Shown here piece after piece: positions 1-8,063 of a DNA stretch of 64,000 nt. This DNA comes from Brevibacillus dissolubilis (GTDB taxonomy: Bacteria > Bacillota > Bacilli > Brevibacillales > Brevibacillaceae): contig NZ_VCNA01000006.1 of the NCBI RefSeq assembly GCF_006170445.1, positions 62,001-126,000 of the forward strand, in the 5' to 3' direction. The notes below the pieces were generated by a model. It worked only from the letters and a program-made list of their open reading frames with translations, was not told where the DNA came from and ran no database searches. How positions within the stretch are numbered: the stretch's first letter is position 1; each line of letters begins with the position of its first letter. Both the position numbers and the translations under genes were made by a program.

Positions 1-85
1 GATTGCACTGGTTCAGGAGCCTGCTGTCTTAAAAGAAGTGGCAGCGAGAATCGAGGCATCCGGAATTCTTGGGCAGTCGGTATAA
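1..85 (+). CDS. C-terminal end of an unidentified protein (cut by window edge)
   Basis: An open frame enters from the left edge (codons start at base 2) and stops at TAA 83-85, giving 27 C-terminal residues that end in GILGQSV. The segment is amphipathic and helix-like (VLKEVAARIEAS). Too little remains to name a family. No terminator is visible between it and the next promoter at about 160. Confidence 0.5.
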   Translation, partial: IALVQEPAVLKEVAARIEASGILGQSV

Positions 86-157
86 AGCCTGAAAAACATG
101 GGTATTCTTTTGTAGGGAAATTCATAACCTGCTCTCATAGTTAAAATAATTCCTATA

Positions 158-192
158 TTATATTGACTATAAAAAGGGACGTTTGTTATGAT
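158..192 (+). promoter_or_regulatory. Promoter with PerR-like box for the peroxiredoxin gene
   Basis: A 7-1-7 inverted repeat TTATATT-G-ACTATAA lies at 158-172. It matches the Bacillus PerR consensus (TTATAAT-N-ATTATAA) at 12 of 14 arm positions. Its right half overlaps a plausible -35 (TTGACT, 163-168), which is 18 bp from TATGAT (187-192). This suggests peroxide-inducible derepression; assignment to PerR is by motif only. Confidence 0.5.
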
Positions 193-244
193 ATCTATTG
201 GAAGTTGAATTACATCCTAAAATATCTTGAGGAGGTTTTACATA

Positions 245-793
245 ATGGCACAACGTCTTGTAGGTCTTCAAGCTCCTGATTTCACACTCGAAACAGCTCT
301 TGGCAACGGTCAAGAATTCGGTAAAGTATCCCTTTCCGACTACCGTGGCAAATGGCTCGTTCTTTTCTTCTATCCACTGGACTTCACTTTCGTTTGCCCT
401 ACTGAGATCATCTCTCTCTCTGACTCTATCGAAGATTTCAAAGATCTCGATGCAGAGGTTCTCGGTGTATCCGTAGACTCCAAACACTCCCACCGCGCAT
501 GGATCAACACTCCACGCGACCAAAACGGTCTTGGTGGCCTGAACTACCCACTCGCTTCTGACTTCAACAAAACAACTGCTCGCGCTTATGGCGTACTCGA
601 CGAAGAAGCAGGCGTTGCATTCCGCGGTCTCTTCATCATCGATCCAGAAGGCGTTCTCAAATACCAAGTTGTTACTGACCTCAACGTTGGTCGTTCCGAC
701 GAAGAAACTCTCCGCGTGCTTCAAGCACTCCAATCCGGTGGTCTTTGCCCAGCTAACTGGCGCCCAGGCCAAGCTCACCTCACTGCGAAGTAA
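245..793 (+). CDS. 2-Cys peroxiredoxin (AhpC/TSA family)
   Basis: A 182-residue cytoplasmic thiol peroxidase that reduces H2O2, organic hydroperoxides and probably peroxynitrite. The start is ATG 245, 9 bp after GAGGAGG; an in-frame TTG at 227 lies upstream of that Shine-Dalgarno and is rejected. The thioredoxin fold shows the peroxidatic cysteine in FTFVCPTEI (C51), and the resolving cysteine is C168 in GGLCPANWRPG, the typical 2-Cys arrangement with a C-terminal tail. Length is normal for the family. It is monocistronic, with a PerR-like box upstream and a terminator downstream. The next gene is a thioredoxin-like protein that might serve as its reductant, but that is inference from position. 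The name AhpC or a general 2-Cys Prx cannot be separated here. Confidence 0.93.
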   Translation: MAQRLVGLQAPDFTLETALGNGQEFGKVSLSDYRGKWLVLFFYPLDFTFVCPTEIISLSDSIEDFKDLDAEVLGVSVDSKHSHRAWINTPRDQNGLGGLNYPLASDFNKTTARAYGVLDEEAGVAFRGLFIIDPEGVLKYQVVTDLNVGRSDEETLRVLQALQSGGLCPANWRPGQAHLTAK

Positions 794-833
794 TTTGGCT
801 TTCGCAGCCTGATGTAAATGGATATCCGAAAAA

Positions 834-866
834 AGGGTCTAACTCTCAGTTGTTAGGCCCTTTTTT
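834..866 (+). terminator. Rho-independent terminator after the peroxiredoxin gene
   Basis: Stem AGGGTCTAAC / GTTAGGCCCT (one G-U pair) with an 8-base loop, followed by six T. Confidence 0.85.
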
Positions 867-891
867 CCCTATATAAAAGGAGGTTTTTCCT

Positions 892-1347
892 ATGCGTTTG
901 CGCGAAGAATTGCCAGATTTCCCAGGGATTACAGAATGGGTAAACGGCCAAGTGTCCAAAGCAGATCTCGCAGGTAAGCCTGTCCTCGTTCACTTCTGGG
1001 CAGTCAGCTGCTACATGTGTAAAGAATCCATGCCACAGATCAATGAATGGCGTGAAAAATATGCCGACAAAGGTCTGCGTGTCATCGGGATTCACATGCC
1101 GCGCTCTGAGGCTGACACCAACATCGAGACGATCAAGGAAACCATCCAACAGCACAACCTGACTCACCCAATCGCGATCGACAACGAAATGAAGACGGTC
1201 GATGCGTTCCAGAACGAATATGTACCAGCTTTCTACCTGTTCGACGAGACTCTTCAGCTCCGCCATTTCCAAGCAGGCGAAAAAGGTCTGAACCTCGTTA
1301 AAAAACGTTTACATCGAATTTTGGGGATTGAAGAGGATTCCCAGTAA
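892..1347 (+). CDS. TlpA/ResA-like thioredoxin-fold protein
   Basis: A 151-residue redoxin. The active site C40-Y-M-C43 sits in HFWAVSCYMC, followed by the cis-proline region VPAFYLFD typical of thioredoxin folds. No signal peptide or membrane anchor is present, so it should act in the cytoplasm, unlike classical TlpA/ResA. The start ATG has AAAGGAGG 8-9 bp upstream. It probably exchanges disulfides with a partner, and the preceding peroxiredoxin is an attractive candidate, though the two genes are separated by a terminator. Substrate unknown. Confidence 0.85.
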   Translation: MRLREELPDFPGITEWVNGQVSKADLAGKPVLVHFWAVSCYMCKESMPQINEWREKYADKGLRVIGIHMPRSEADTNIETIKETIQQHNLTHPIAIDNEMKTVDAFQNEYVPAFYLFDETLQLRHFQAGEKGLNLVKKRLHRILGIEEDSQ

Positions 1348-1408
1348 TTTTGTCCAATACTGTTAAGGGAACATATTTCCGTGTAGATTGAATAGGAGGA
1401 ACGTAAAG

Positions 1409-1789
1409 ATGGAATTTCCAAAAGAACTGCGCTACAGCGAAGAGCACGAATGGGTACGTGTAGAGGGTAACAAAGCGTACATCGGCATCACCGAGTTTGC
1501 GCAATCTGAGTTGGGGGACATCGTGTTTGTAGAACTCCCAGAAGTAGGCGCTACAATTAAACAGGATGAGCCATTCGGCAGCGTTGAATCCGTAAAAACC
1601 GTTTCTGAGCTGTATGCACCTGTAACCGGTAAAGTGGTTGAAGTTAACCCTGAGCTGGAAGGTTCCCCTGAGCTCGTGAACTCATCTCCATATGAGCAAG
1701 CTTGGATGATCGTGGTAGAACTCTCCGACGCATCTGAACTTGATAAACTCATGGACGCTGACAAATACGCAGCAATGGTTCAAGAGTAA
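1409..1789 (+). CDS. gcvH: Glycine cleavage system H protein
   Basis: A 126-residue lipoyl carrier that shuttles the aminomethyl group between GcvP, GcvT and Lpd, and in Bacillales also serves lipoate relay. The lipoylated lysine is K63 in [12 protein letters not shown], with the conserved AYIGIT...[11 protein letters not shown] core before it. The start ATG 1409 follows AGGAGG at the right spacing; an in-frame TTG at 1388 is upstream of the ribosome site. It stands alone with no gcvT or gcvP nearby, which is common in Bacillales. Terminator immediately downstream. Confidence 0.96.
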   Translation: MEFPKELRYSEEHEWVRVEGNKAYIGITEFAQSELGDIVFVELPEVGATIKQDEPFGSVESVKTVSELYAPVTGKVVEVNPELEGSPELVNSSPYEQAWMIVVELSDASELDKLMDADKYAAMVQE

Positions 1790-1813
1790 TCTACATAGCC
1801 CTGACAGGGTATG

Positions 1814-1846
1814 AGACCAGTTCGTCATGAACTGGTCTTTTTTCTT
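1814..1846 (+). terminator. Terminator after gcvH
   Basis: Perfect 10-bp stem AGACCAGTTC / GAACTGGTCT with a 5-base loop, then a T-rich run. Confidence 0.9.
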
Positions 1847-1944
1847 TTTGTTACCCTTTTGCAACGATTTATCGGGAGAAATTGGCTAGAATGAAACCAT
1901 GAAAGAGAACCTGATAAGGTTGGGGAGAAAGGGTGGAATGTAAT

Positions 1945-3297
1945 ATGAGAAAAACATGGTTGGTGGCAATGTGCGTCTTTGCCCAATCTTTGGCGGGATG
2001 CGAGGTACTTGCCTCTCCGAATGAGCTGATCAAGGCTCCGGCACTTGATGCGGGATTGAAGGAAGTCAATCAAGCGGTGATGGAGTATCTGCCGGCTGGT
2101 GCCAAGTTTGCAGTGCCGCTTACACCACGGGAAGCCGGGGCGGTTCAGCAGGTTGATCTGGACGGGGATGGGAGGGACGAAATCCTCGCTTTTTACAAAA
2201 AAGAACCCAATCTGTATCAATTGGGACTGCTGGTTTTGACGAAGGGGAATAGCGGCTGGGAGAAGGCTGCTGATTTTACAGGGGCAGGTCTTGATTTTCA
2301 CAACGTCCAAACGACCGACCTGACGGGAGATCATCATCCCGAACTGATCGTCGGGATGCAGGCGGAGGAAGGGATGGACCGTGAACTCACCGTCTACACC
2401 ATGAAGGGGAAGCGTGTTCAACCGTTGTGGAAGCAGACGTATGCGAACATGGCTGTGGGCGACCTGGATGGAGATGCTCAGGCAGAGATCGTGCTGGTGC
2501 AGCATGACCGTGAACAATTAACCGCCCGTGCTGAATTGTATCAGATGAAAAATCAGCAGATGACCAAACAAACCGAGACCCCACTGGACGGTAGCGTGAA
2601 TCTCTATACCCAAGTGATGATCGGAAAAGCAACACCTGCCAAACGCGGGGTGTTTATTGATGCTGGCTTGGGGGCTCACTCTGCTGTCACGGATTTGTTA
2701 TTCTATGAAAAGGGAACTCTCGTCAATGCCTTTGCGAGCAACCCGGATGAAGGTAATTCGGTCACGTTCAAAGCGTACCCCCTGGACTCCATGGACGTAA
2801 ACGGTGATGGGATTGTAGAGATCGGAATGCAGACAGAGCCAGCCGGGTCAGAAGGCCAGGCCATGGTCGAGATCCCGTGGATTCAATCTTGGTATCAATG
2901 GACGGATAAAGGGTCGCTGAAGCTTATCTCCGAGAACTATGCGGATTATTATAATGGGTGGGAATGGAAGATTCCTACGCAATGGATTGGACATTATACG
3001 GTGAAAAAACAAGAGAATGCCACGGAGAAGACAGTGGAATTCTTTTATCTGGATCCATCAGGTGTCGTGCGGGACAGCTTTCTGAAGCTGGGCATTACAG
3101 CAAAAGACCCTGCCAAAGACGAGGAACGCGGTGTTCGCTATGACCGGACACACATTGAGCTTGGTGAAAAAGGTGGCAAGGTCTATTGGGCTGAATGGGA
3201 GAATCCAGGGTATTCTCAAGGATTGAAGGAAAATGCGTATAAGCAGCTTCTTTTAGATGAAAACGAAATCCGTAAGCACTTTGAATGGCTGCATTAA
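1945..3297 (+). CDS. Lipoprotein with FG-GAP/VCBS-like repeats
   Basis: A 450-residue predicted lipoprotein. MRKTW is followed by a hydrophobic stretch and the lipobox SLAGC (Cys ~18). The mature part has four loops of the calcium-binding type DxDGDGxxE: VDLDGDGRDEI, DLTGDHHPEL, DLDGDAQAEI and DVNGDGIVEI, as in FG-GAP/VCBS beta-propeller blades. ATG 1945 is preferred over the in-frame GTG at 1933 because it gives a normal signal peptide. A two-component system follows after 49 bp, so it may be an outside sensor or accessory for the kinase, or simply a co-regulated surface protein. Specific function unknown. Confidence 0.8.
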   Translation: MRKTWLVAMCVFAQSLAGCEVLASPNELIKAPALDAGLKEVNQAVMEYLPAGAKFAVPLTPREAGAVQQVDLDGDGRDEILAFYKKEPNLYQLGLLVLTKGNSGWEKAADFTGAGLDFHNVQTTDLTGDHHPELIVGMQAEEGMDRELTVYTMKGKRVQPLWKQTYANMAVGDLDGDAQAEIVLVQHDREQLTARAELYQMKNQQMTKQTETPLDGSVNLYTQVMIGKATPAKRGVFIDAGLGAHSAVTDLLFYEKGTLVNAFASNPDEGNSVTFKAYPLDSMDVNGDGIVEIGMQTEPAGSEGQAMVEIPWIQSWYQWTDKGSLKLISENYADYYNGWEWKIPTQWIGHYTVKKQENATEKTVEFFYLDPSGVVRDSFLKLGITAKDPAKDEERGVRYDRTHIELGEKGGKVYWAEWENPGYSQGLKENAYKQLLLDENEIRKHFEWLH

Positions 3298-3346
3298 GAG
3301 GAAGTCTAAGGAACGAAAAATAGGAAAGAAAAAGAGAGGGAAAAAG

Positions 3347-4042
3347 ATGAAGGTGCTCCTCTTAGAAGATGAGCCATCCATCCGTGATTTTGTCCGAATT
3401 AACCTCAAGCGTCAAGGCATCGAGATGGTAGAAGCGGCCACGGGGGAAGAGGTAATGAAGATGGGGATGGGGATGGAACTGGCCGGGATTGATATTGCCA
3501 TTCTGGATGTGATGCTCCCGGGAATCGGTGGGGTGGAGGTGTGCCGCACGCTTCGCTCCCGGTTCCCGAGGATGGGGATCATCATGCTGACGGCACGAGG
3601 ACAAGAACGTGACAAGGTAATGGGATTGGAAGCGGGAGCAGACGACTATGTGGTTAAACCGTTTAGCCCTGTTGAATTAGTGGCGCGAATCAAATCATTA
3701 TACCGTCGTCTCTATCCTGCGCTTGACTGCTCCGCTGACGTGATCGTCGCGGAGCCTTTCACGTTGAGACTGGGGGATAAGACGTTGCTTCGCGGGGGAC
3801 AGGGGATTGAATTGACCCCGAAGGAATTTGCGATTATCCGGCTTTTGATGGAAAATGCGAACAAAGCTGTCTCGCGGGACGAGATCTTGACTGCGGTCTG
3901 GGGGAAGCATTTTGTTGGTGAACTGAAAATTGTCGATGTCAACATGAGCCGGATCCGTCAAAAGATCGAAACGGACCCCGCACATCCCCGTTATATCGAA
4001 ACAGTCTGGGGGCACGGCTATTTGTGGAGGAGGGAGTCATGA
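3347..4042 (+). CDS. OmpR/PhoB-family response regulator
   Basis: A 231-residue regulator. The N-terminal receiver domain has the acidic pair E7-D8, phospho-acceptor D54 in LDVMLPG, the TA motif in IIMLTARG and lysine in VVKPFSP. The C-terminal winged-helix DNA-binding domain spans roughly 130-230 and ends RYIETVWGHGYLW, typical of Trans_reg_C. The start ATG 3347 follows AGAGAGGG; longer starts would run through the ribosome site. Its stop overlaps the kinase start (ATGA), so the pair is translationally coupled. The regulon is unknown; the upstream lipoprotein gene is the obvious co-transcribed partner. Confidence 0.92.
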   Translation: MKVLLLEDEPSIRDFVRINLKRQGIEMVEAATGEEVMKMGMGMELAGIDIAILDVMLPGIGGVEVCRTLRSRFPRMGIIMLTARGQERDKVMGLEAGADDYVVKPFSPVELVARIKSLYRRLYPALDCSADVIVAEPFTLRLGDKTLLRGGQGIELTPKEFAIIRLLMENANKAVSRDEILTAVWGKHFVGELKIVDVNMSRIRQKIETDPAHPRYIETVWGHGYLWRRES

Positions 4043-5448
4043 GTGGCTTGCAGGGCCGAATGCTTAGGAGCTTCGGCTTTATTCTCGTATTGGTCGTTGT
4101 GCTGCTGGAGGTCGCTTTTCTCTGGACGGTTCGCCTGTACTACTATGGCAGTGCCAAACAGTTTCTGATCCAAAGAGCAGAGACGGCCACCGCCTTTTAT
4201 AATCAATATCTGCCCGGGTATGAGCTGAAGGAAAAAGCGGAGTCGATCTTAGAAAATCTATCGCAAAATGAAGTGGCGAAGATCGAAATCATTGACTACC
4301 AAGGATTCGTCCTGCTTGACTCCTATGGCTTTTCAGGGACGACGAGGGTGACAACACCTGATGTTGCTATCGCGTTGCGCGGGAATACAGGGTTTTGGCA
4401 GGGCTATGATGATAAGACACAGGAACAGCTGATGGCTGCGTCCCTGCCTCTGAAGGACATGGATCGTACTCTTGGCGTGCTACGCTACGTGATCTCCGTG
4501 GAGCCGTTGCGGGAGGAGGTGTGGTCCATCAGTTTGACCGCGATTGGGATTGGAGCGATTGTCATTCTCTTTTCGCTCGGGCTTAGTGCGGTATTTGCCT
4601 ATCGGATCATACAGCCGATCAAGGAGCTGACGGAGATGACCAGCCTTCTGCCCAACGGCAACTTTTCCTACCGGGCCACCAAAAGGTATCAGGATGAAGT
4701 AGGCACCTTGGCTGATACCTTTAATCGGATGCTGGAGCGATTGGGCGAACATGAAAAGCTTAAGAATGATTTTATTTCATCCATCTCTCATGAATTGCGT
4801 ACACCTCTGACTTCTATTAAGGGATGGAGTGAAACGTTGTTGACAGGAGACATGGACAATCATGAGGAATTGAATCAGGGTCTTACGGTCATCACCAACG
4901 AGACGAATCGTTTGGCTGCTTTAGTAGAAGAGCTCCTTGATTTTTCAAAAATACAAGGGGGAGAAATGAACCTGCACATCACGGAGTTTGATATGGCCGA
5001 ACTTCTTCAATTTACGTATCAGCAGTTCAGCCAGCAGGCAAGACAAAAAGGAATCGCGCTCTCATTGACAACAGATTCGGCTATACTGATGGAAGGGGAT
5101 GCTCACCGTATCAAACAGATTTTGGTCAATCTGCTTGATAACGCTCTGAAATTCACGTCCGCACAGGGACAGGTGGACATCACCGGAAGCAATGAGGACG
5201 CGTACGTCTCTATTTGCATTCGTGATACAGGTGAAGGAATCGCTGAGGAAGAATTGCCGAGAATCACGGAAAAGTTCTACAAGGGAAGCTCGCAACAGTC
5301 GGGAAGCGGACTGGGATTGGCGATTTGCCAAGAGATTGTGGCACGTCATCATGGCAAGATGGTGATCGAGAGCCGGATTGGAGAAGGGACGAAGATCACG
5401 CTCCTTTTGCCAAAGTTTTTCCTCAGGGGAAAAGGAATAGGCATCTGA
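4039..5448 (+). CDS. Membrane sensor histidine kinase (HAMP, HisKA, HATPase_c)
   Basis: A 469-residue sensor kinase. TM1 lies at about 9-33 (FILVLVVVLLEVAFLW), then an extracellular domain of about 130 residues, TM2 at about 164-190 (LTAIGIGAIVILFSLGLS), a HAMP linker, the H-box ISHELRTPLTSIKGW, the N-box ILVNLLDNALKF and the G boxes DTGEGIAEEE and GSGLGLAICQ. ATG 4039 overlaps the regulator stop by four bases and has GGAGGAGGG just upstream. The order lipoprotein-regulator-kinase suggests an envelope-sensing unit; the ligand is not visible. Confidence 0.93.
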   Translation: MSGLQGRMLRSFGFILVLVVVLLEVAFLWTVRLYYYGSAKQFLIQRAETATAFYNQYLPGYELKEKAESILENLSQNEVAKIEIIDYQGFVLLDSYGFSGTTRVTTPDVAIALRGNTGFWQGYDDKTQEQLMAASLPLKDMDRTLGVLRYVISVEPLREEVWSISLTAIGIGAIVILFSLGLSAVFAYRIIQPIKELTEMTSLLPNGNFSYRATKRYQDEVGTLADTFNRMLERLGEHEKLKNDFISSISHELRTPLTSIKGWSETLLTGDMDNHEELNQGLTVITNETNRLAALVEELLDFSKIQGGEMNLHITEFDMAELLQFTYQQFSQQARQKGIALSLTTDSAILMEGDAHRIKQILVNLLDNALKFTSAQGQVDITGSNEDAYVSICIRDTGEGIAEEELPRITEKFYKGSSQQSGSGLGLAICQEIVARHHGKMVIESRIGEGTKITLLLPKFFLRGKGIGI

Positions 5449-5614
5449 ATCAGACATGAAGTATAATAAAAAGAAAACCGAGAAAGATTGGGGATGCTGG
5501 AATCAATTAAGCGTAGAGAATCTTCGCGTTGTGGGATACAATCATGAAGTCAGACTACAAATAAAGTTCCTATCTATGTAATTATATATAGGCAATTATG
5601 GGAGGGAAACGTAT

Positions 5615-6043
5615 ATGAGTTTTTGTTGTGGAGCTAGCATGTTAGGGTCGTTTGGAACATTACGCCACTACAAAACACTGGTACACAATGTACCGATCGT
5701 GTACTGCCCGGTTTGTGACAGAATGGATGTTCATCCCGCAGTAGAAGGAGAATTTGAAATTCTTGTCGAATACGCACAAGGAGATAATGCGTCCGAAGTC
5801 GATTTTTCCGATTTCGTTAACATTGATCATATGCCTGAACTGTTTGAGAACTGCAGCATGACCGATCAGGGCAATTACGATGAAGTGTTGAAACACCAGA
5901 TCGACATCGCACTCGATCTGCTGGGTGTCGCCAAACAAATCAACAACGAAGATTGGCAGCTCGAATTAAAAGACCGATTGCAAAAACTAAGTGAGCGGTT
6001 GCGAAAATACAACAAGCGCGCCGAGTCTACGCGCAGCGCCTAA
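5615..6043 (+). CDS. YgiT-type zinc-finger-like small protein, function unknown
   Basis: A 142-residue protein. The N-terminus has C4-C5 and the knuckle C31-P-V-C34, the spacing seen in YgiT/MqsA N-terminal zinc domains. The central part is acidic and the C-terminus is a charged helix (KDRLQKLSERLRKYNKR). There is no helix-turn-helix of the MqsA antitoxin C-terminal kind, and no toxin gene next door. The ribosome site GGGAGGG precedes ATG 5615. I do not assign a function. Confidence 0.7.
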   Translation: MSFCCGASMLGSFGTLRHYKTLVHNVPIVYCPVCDRMDVHPAVEGEFEILVEYAQGDNASEVDFSDFVNIDHMPELFENCSMTDQGNYDEVLKHQIDIALDLLGVAKQINNEDWQLELKDRLQKLSERLRKYNKRAESTRSA

Positions 6044-6107
6044 CGATTCAGTTTCGAGGCGGGATAGGCTTGTATGTAAGAGAGAGACCGTGTAGGAGGA
6101 TTGTTCC

Positions 6108-6506
6108 ATGTTTCAACTGCAAGGAGTTCACCACATTGCCCTCAATTGCCGCAATGTGATGAACGTGGCTCGTTTTTTCCAGGAGATACTCGAAGTGCCT
6201 ATATCTCTCGAGCAGATTGTAGACGGCAATCCTGTCTACTTCTATGTGGGCTCTCACACGAGAATTGGACTCCATCCGTGCAGTAAAGAATTGAACAACG
6301 GCAGTGTCGGACATGTGGATCATATCGCGTTTTCGGTACAGACCCGCGATGAACTGGATTACCTCGTGGACAAGCTGGAAGCCTGCAACATCTGCTACCG
6401 CGGGCCGATTGAGCGCCCGACCAGCTACAATCTTTACTTTGAGACACCGGATGGTCACCACTTGGAAGTACGTCTTGATAAAGATGAAAATGATGATGAC
6501 GCCTAA
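6108..6506 (+). CDS. VOC (glyoxalase/bleomycin-resistance) superfamily protein
   Basis: A 132-residue protein with two beta-alpha-beta-beta-beta halves. Likely metal ligands are the histidine in VHHIALN, the histidine in HVDHIAF and the glutamate in HHLEVRL. The GNPVYFYVG and TSYNLYFETPDGHHLEV segments are typical VOC strands. It could be a glyoxalase, dioxygenase or resistance protein; the substrate cannot be read from sequence. The C-terminal DKDENDDDA tail is acidic. AGGAGG lies 8 bp before ATG. Its stop codon lies in the loop of the terminator. Confidence 0.85.
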   Translation: MFQLQGVHHIALNCRNVMNVARFFQEILEVPISLEQIVDGNPVYFYVGSHTRIGLHPCSKELNNGSVGHVDHIAFSVQTRDELDYLVDKLEACNICYRGPIERPTSYNLYFETPDGHHLEVRLDKDENDDDA

Positions 6507-6524
6507 TCGCGGGCGTCTTTTTTT
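6498..6524 (+). terminator. Terminator overlapping the VOC gene stop
   Basis: Stem GACGCC / GGCGTC with loop TAATCGCG, then seven T. The TAA stop at 6504-6506 is in the loop. Confidence 0.75.
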
Positions 6525-6674
6525 ATGCCTTTTTGGTGCTTGCAGATATCGTCGAGAAGTTCTTCGCTTCCCCGACATCGACCGACAGAGGCTCCCTTGG
6601 CTCGTCAAAGGATTCGACTCGACCGTGCCCGAATTCTTGGAACAAGGAAAAATCAGAGCGGAGGAGTGGGTCGT

Positions 6675-7040
6675 ATGAGTACAATGATGGCGGTTTTGGA
6701 AAAGTTTCAGGAGCGTGTACAGCGAAAAGGATATCTGCAAATCATCATGCGTGGCTGGGACAAACGGGTGGGTGTGATCGTGGAGGACAGTGGAGAGCGC
6801 TTATGCATGACCGTCTTGCAGGGACGTCTGGTATCTACGGTCTGGCAAGGCATGGAGGAGCAGCCTGTGGATTTGGTGCTGTCGGGCAAAGCGGCTGACT
6901 TTGTCCAGCTGTTCGGCGGAGACGAGCTGACTTATGTACATGCCAAGCAAACGGTGAAAATCGTAGGTACGGTTCGTGATCATTTGAAGCTGGACACGCT
7001 ACTTCGGCTGACGGCGGAGAATGAGATGGTAAGCGCCTGA
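6675..7040 (+). CDS. SCP2-like sterol/lipid-carrier domain protein
   Basis: A 121-residue protein resembling stand-alone bacterial SCP-2 domains: an N-terminal helix, then a beta sheet (GVIVEDSGERLCMTVLQGRLVST), then GKAADFVQLFGGDELTYVHAKQTVKIVGTVRDHLKLDTLLRL, which fits the SCP2 layout of a hydrophobic tunnel. Ligand unknown. ATG 6675 has GGAGGAGTGGG upstream. The in-frame extension back to 6525 gives a proline/arginine-rich, unlikely N-terminus and is rejected; instead another frame over 6541-6678 looks coding (see findings). Confidence 0.65.
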   Translation: MSTMMAVLEKFQERVQRKGYLQIIMRGWDKRVGVIVEDSGERLCMTVLQGRLVSTVWQGMEEQPVDLVLSGKAADFVQLFGGDELTYVHAKQTVKIVGTVRDHLKLDTLLRLTAENEMVSA

Positions 7041-7112
7041 TTTTTTTAAAGAAGGCTCTGTCTTTTGCTACAATGAAGGAAAGAAGATTCTGGAATTGTG
7101 GCGGAGGATGAG

Positions 7113-7988
7113 ATGAGACGATTGAATCCAAAAGTAGATTTTGTGTTTAAACGGATCTTTGGCACGGAAGAGAATAAAGACATTCTGCTGGCTTTCCTCA
7201 ACGCGATCCTGCATCCCCCTGATGGGCAGGATTTGACGGAGATTGCTCTGCTTGATCCACATCTGAATCCAGATATGGTCGGCGATAAGACATCGATACT
7301 GGATGTACGGGCGATCACAGCCGCAGGGATACCGATCAATATTGAGATCCAGCTGTTTAACAAGTACAATATTGAGAAGCGGACGTTGTATTACTGGGCC
7401 AAGCTCTATCAGGAACAGCTGGAACAAGGTCAGAATTACCGTGAGTTGAAAAAGGCGGTAACGATCAATATTGTCGATTTTAACTGTCTGGAGACCGATG
7501 AGTTCCACAGTGTCTTTCGTGTCAGGGAAGATAGGACAGGGCAGCTCTTGACCGATGATCTGGAGATTCATTTTTTAGAATTACGGAAGCTTACGAGCCA
7601 GCAGGCCATGCCGAATGAGCGTCTCATGAAATGGATGATGTTCTTGCAGGCAGAGAATGAAGAAACACTGGAGGGAGTAGCCATGGACGAGCCAGCGATT
7701 CGTAAAGCCGTCGATGTGTTGAAATTCCTGAGTCAAGATAAAGAGACACGGCGACTGTTTGAGATGCGCGAGAAGGCGCTGAAGGATGAGGTGTCGATGA
7801 TTCACGGGGCTAAGGAGGAGGGGGAGGCTAAAGGCAGAGCAGAAGGTATTTCTCAAGGCATCGCCCAAAGCAAAGCCAAGATCGCCAAAAACCTCATCTC
7901 CCTCGGCATGGATGATCATCTCATCGTCCAAGCCACGGGATTGACCCCTGCCGAGATCGACCAACTCAAAAATCAACCAACCGGGTAA
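7113..7988 (+). CDS. Rpn-family PD-(D/E)XK nuclease / putative transposase
   Basis: A 291-residue protein that starts MRRLNPKVDFVFKRIFGTEENKDILLAFLNAIL, the hallmark of the PDDEXK transposase-like (Rpn/YhgA-like) family. The nuclease core includes the D of ILDVRAI and the catalytic-looking E-x-Q in INIEIQLF. The C-terminus has the usual coiled stretch (AKEEGEAKGRAEGISQGIAQ). Characterised Rpn proteins promote RecA-independent recombination and are DNA endonucleases. ATG 7113 follows GGAGG; an in-frame GTG at 7098 is possible. Single gene with its own terminator; no inverted repeats flank it. Confidence 0.85.
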   Translation: MRRLNPKVDFVFKRIFGTEENKDILLAFLNAILHPPDGQDLTEIALLDPHLNPDMVGDKTSILDVRAITAAGIPINIEIQLFNKYNIEKRTLYYWAKLYQEQLEQGQNYRELKKAVTINIVDFNCLETDEFHSVFRVREDRTGQLLTDDLEIHFLELRKLTSQQAMPNERLMKWMMFLQAENEETLEGVAMDEPAIRKAVDVLKFLSQDKETRRLFEMREKALKDEVSMIHGAKEEGEAKGRAEGISQGIAQSKAKIAKNLISLGMDDHLIVQATGLTPAEIDQLKNQPTG

Positions 7989-7995
7989 CCATCTG

Positions 7996-8029
7996 AGCAC
8001 ACTTTCCATATTAGGGAAGTGTGCTTTTT
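7996..8029 (+). terminator. Terminator after the Rpn-like gene
   Basis: Stem AGCACACTTTCC / GGGAAGTGTGCT (one wobble or mismatch), followed by five T. Confidence 0.8.
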
Positions 8030-8063
8030 CTGTTATAATAACCCCAAGGGATGGTGAGAAACG

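Noticed and set aside
6525-6674. N-terminal extension of the SCP2-like protein to ATG 6525
   Set aside because: ATG 6525 lies in the terminator tail and the 50-residue extension is an unnatural R/S/P-rich sequence; ATG 6675 has a good ribosome site.
7113-7988. Rpn-like gene as part of an insertion sequence
   Set aside because: No terminal inverted repeats or target duplication around the gene; it has its own terminator and looks like a stand-alone gene.
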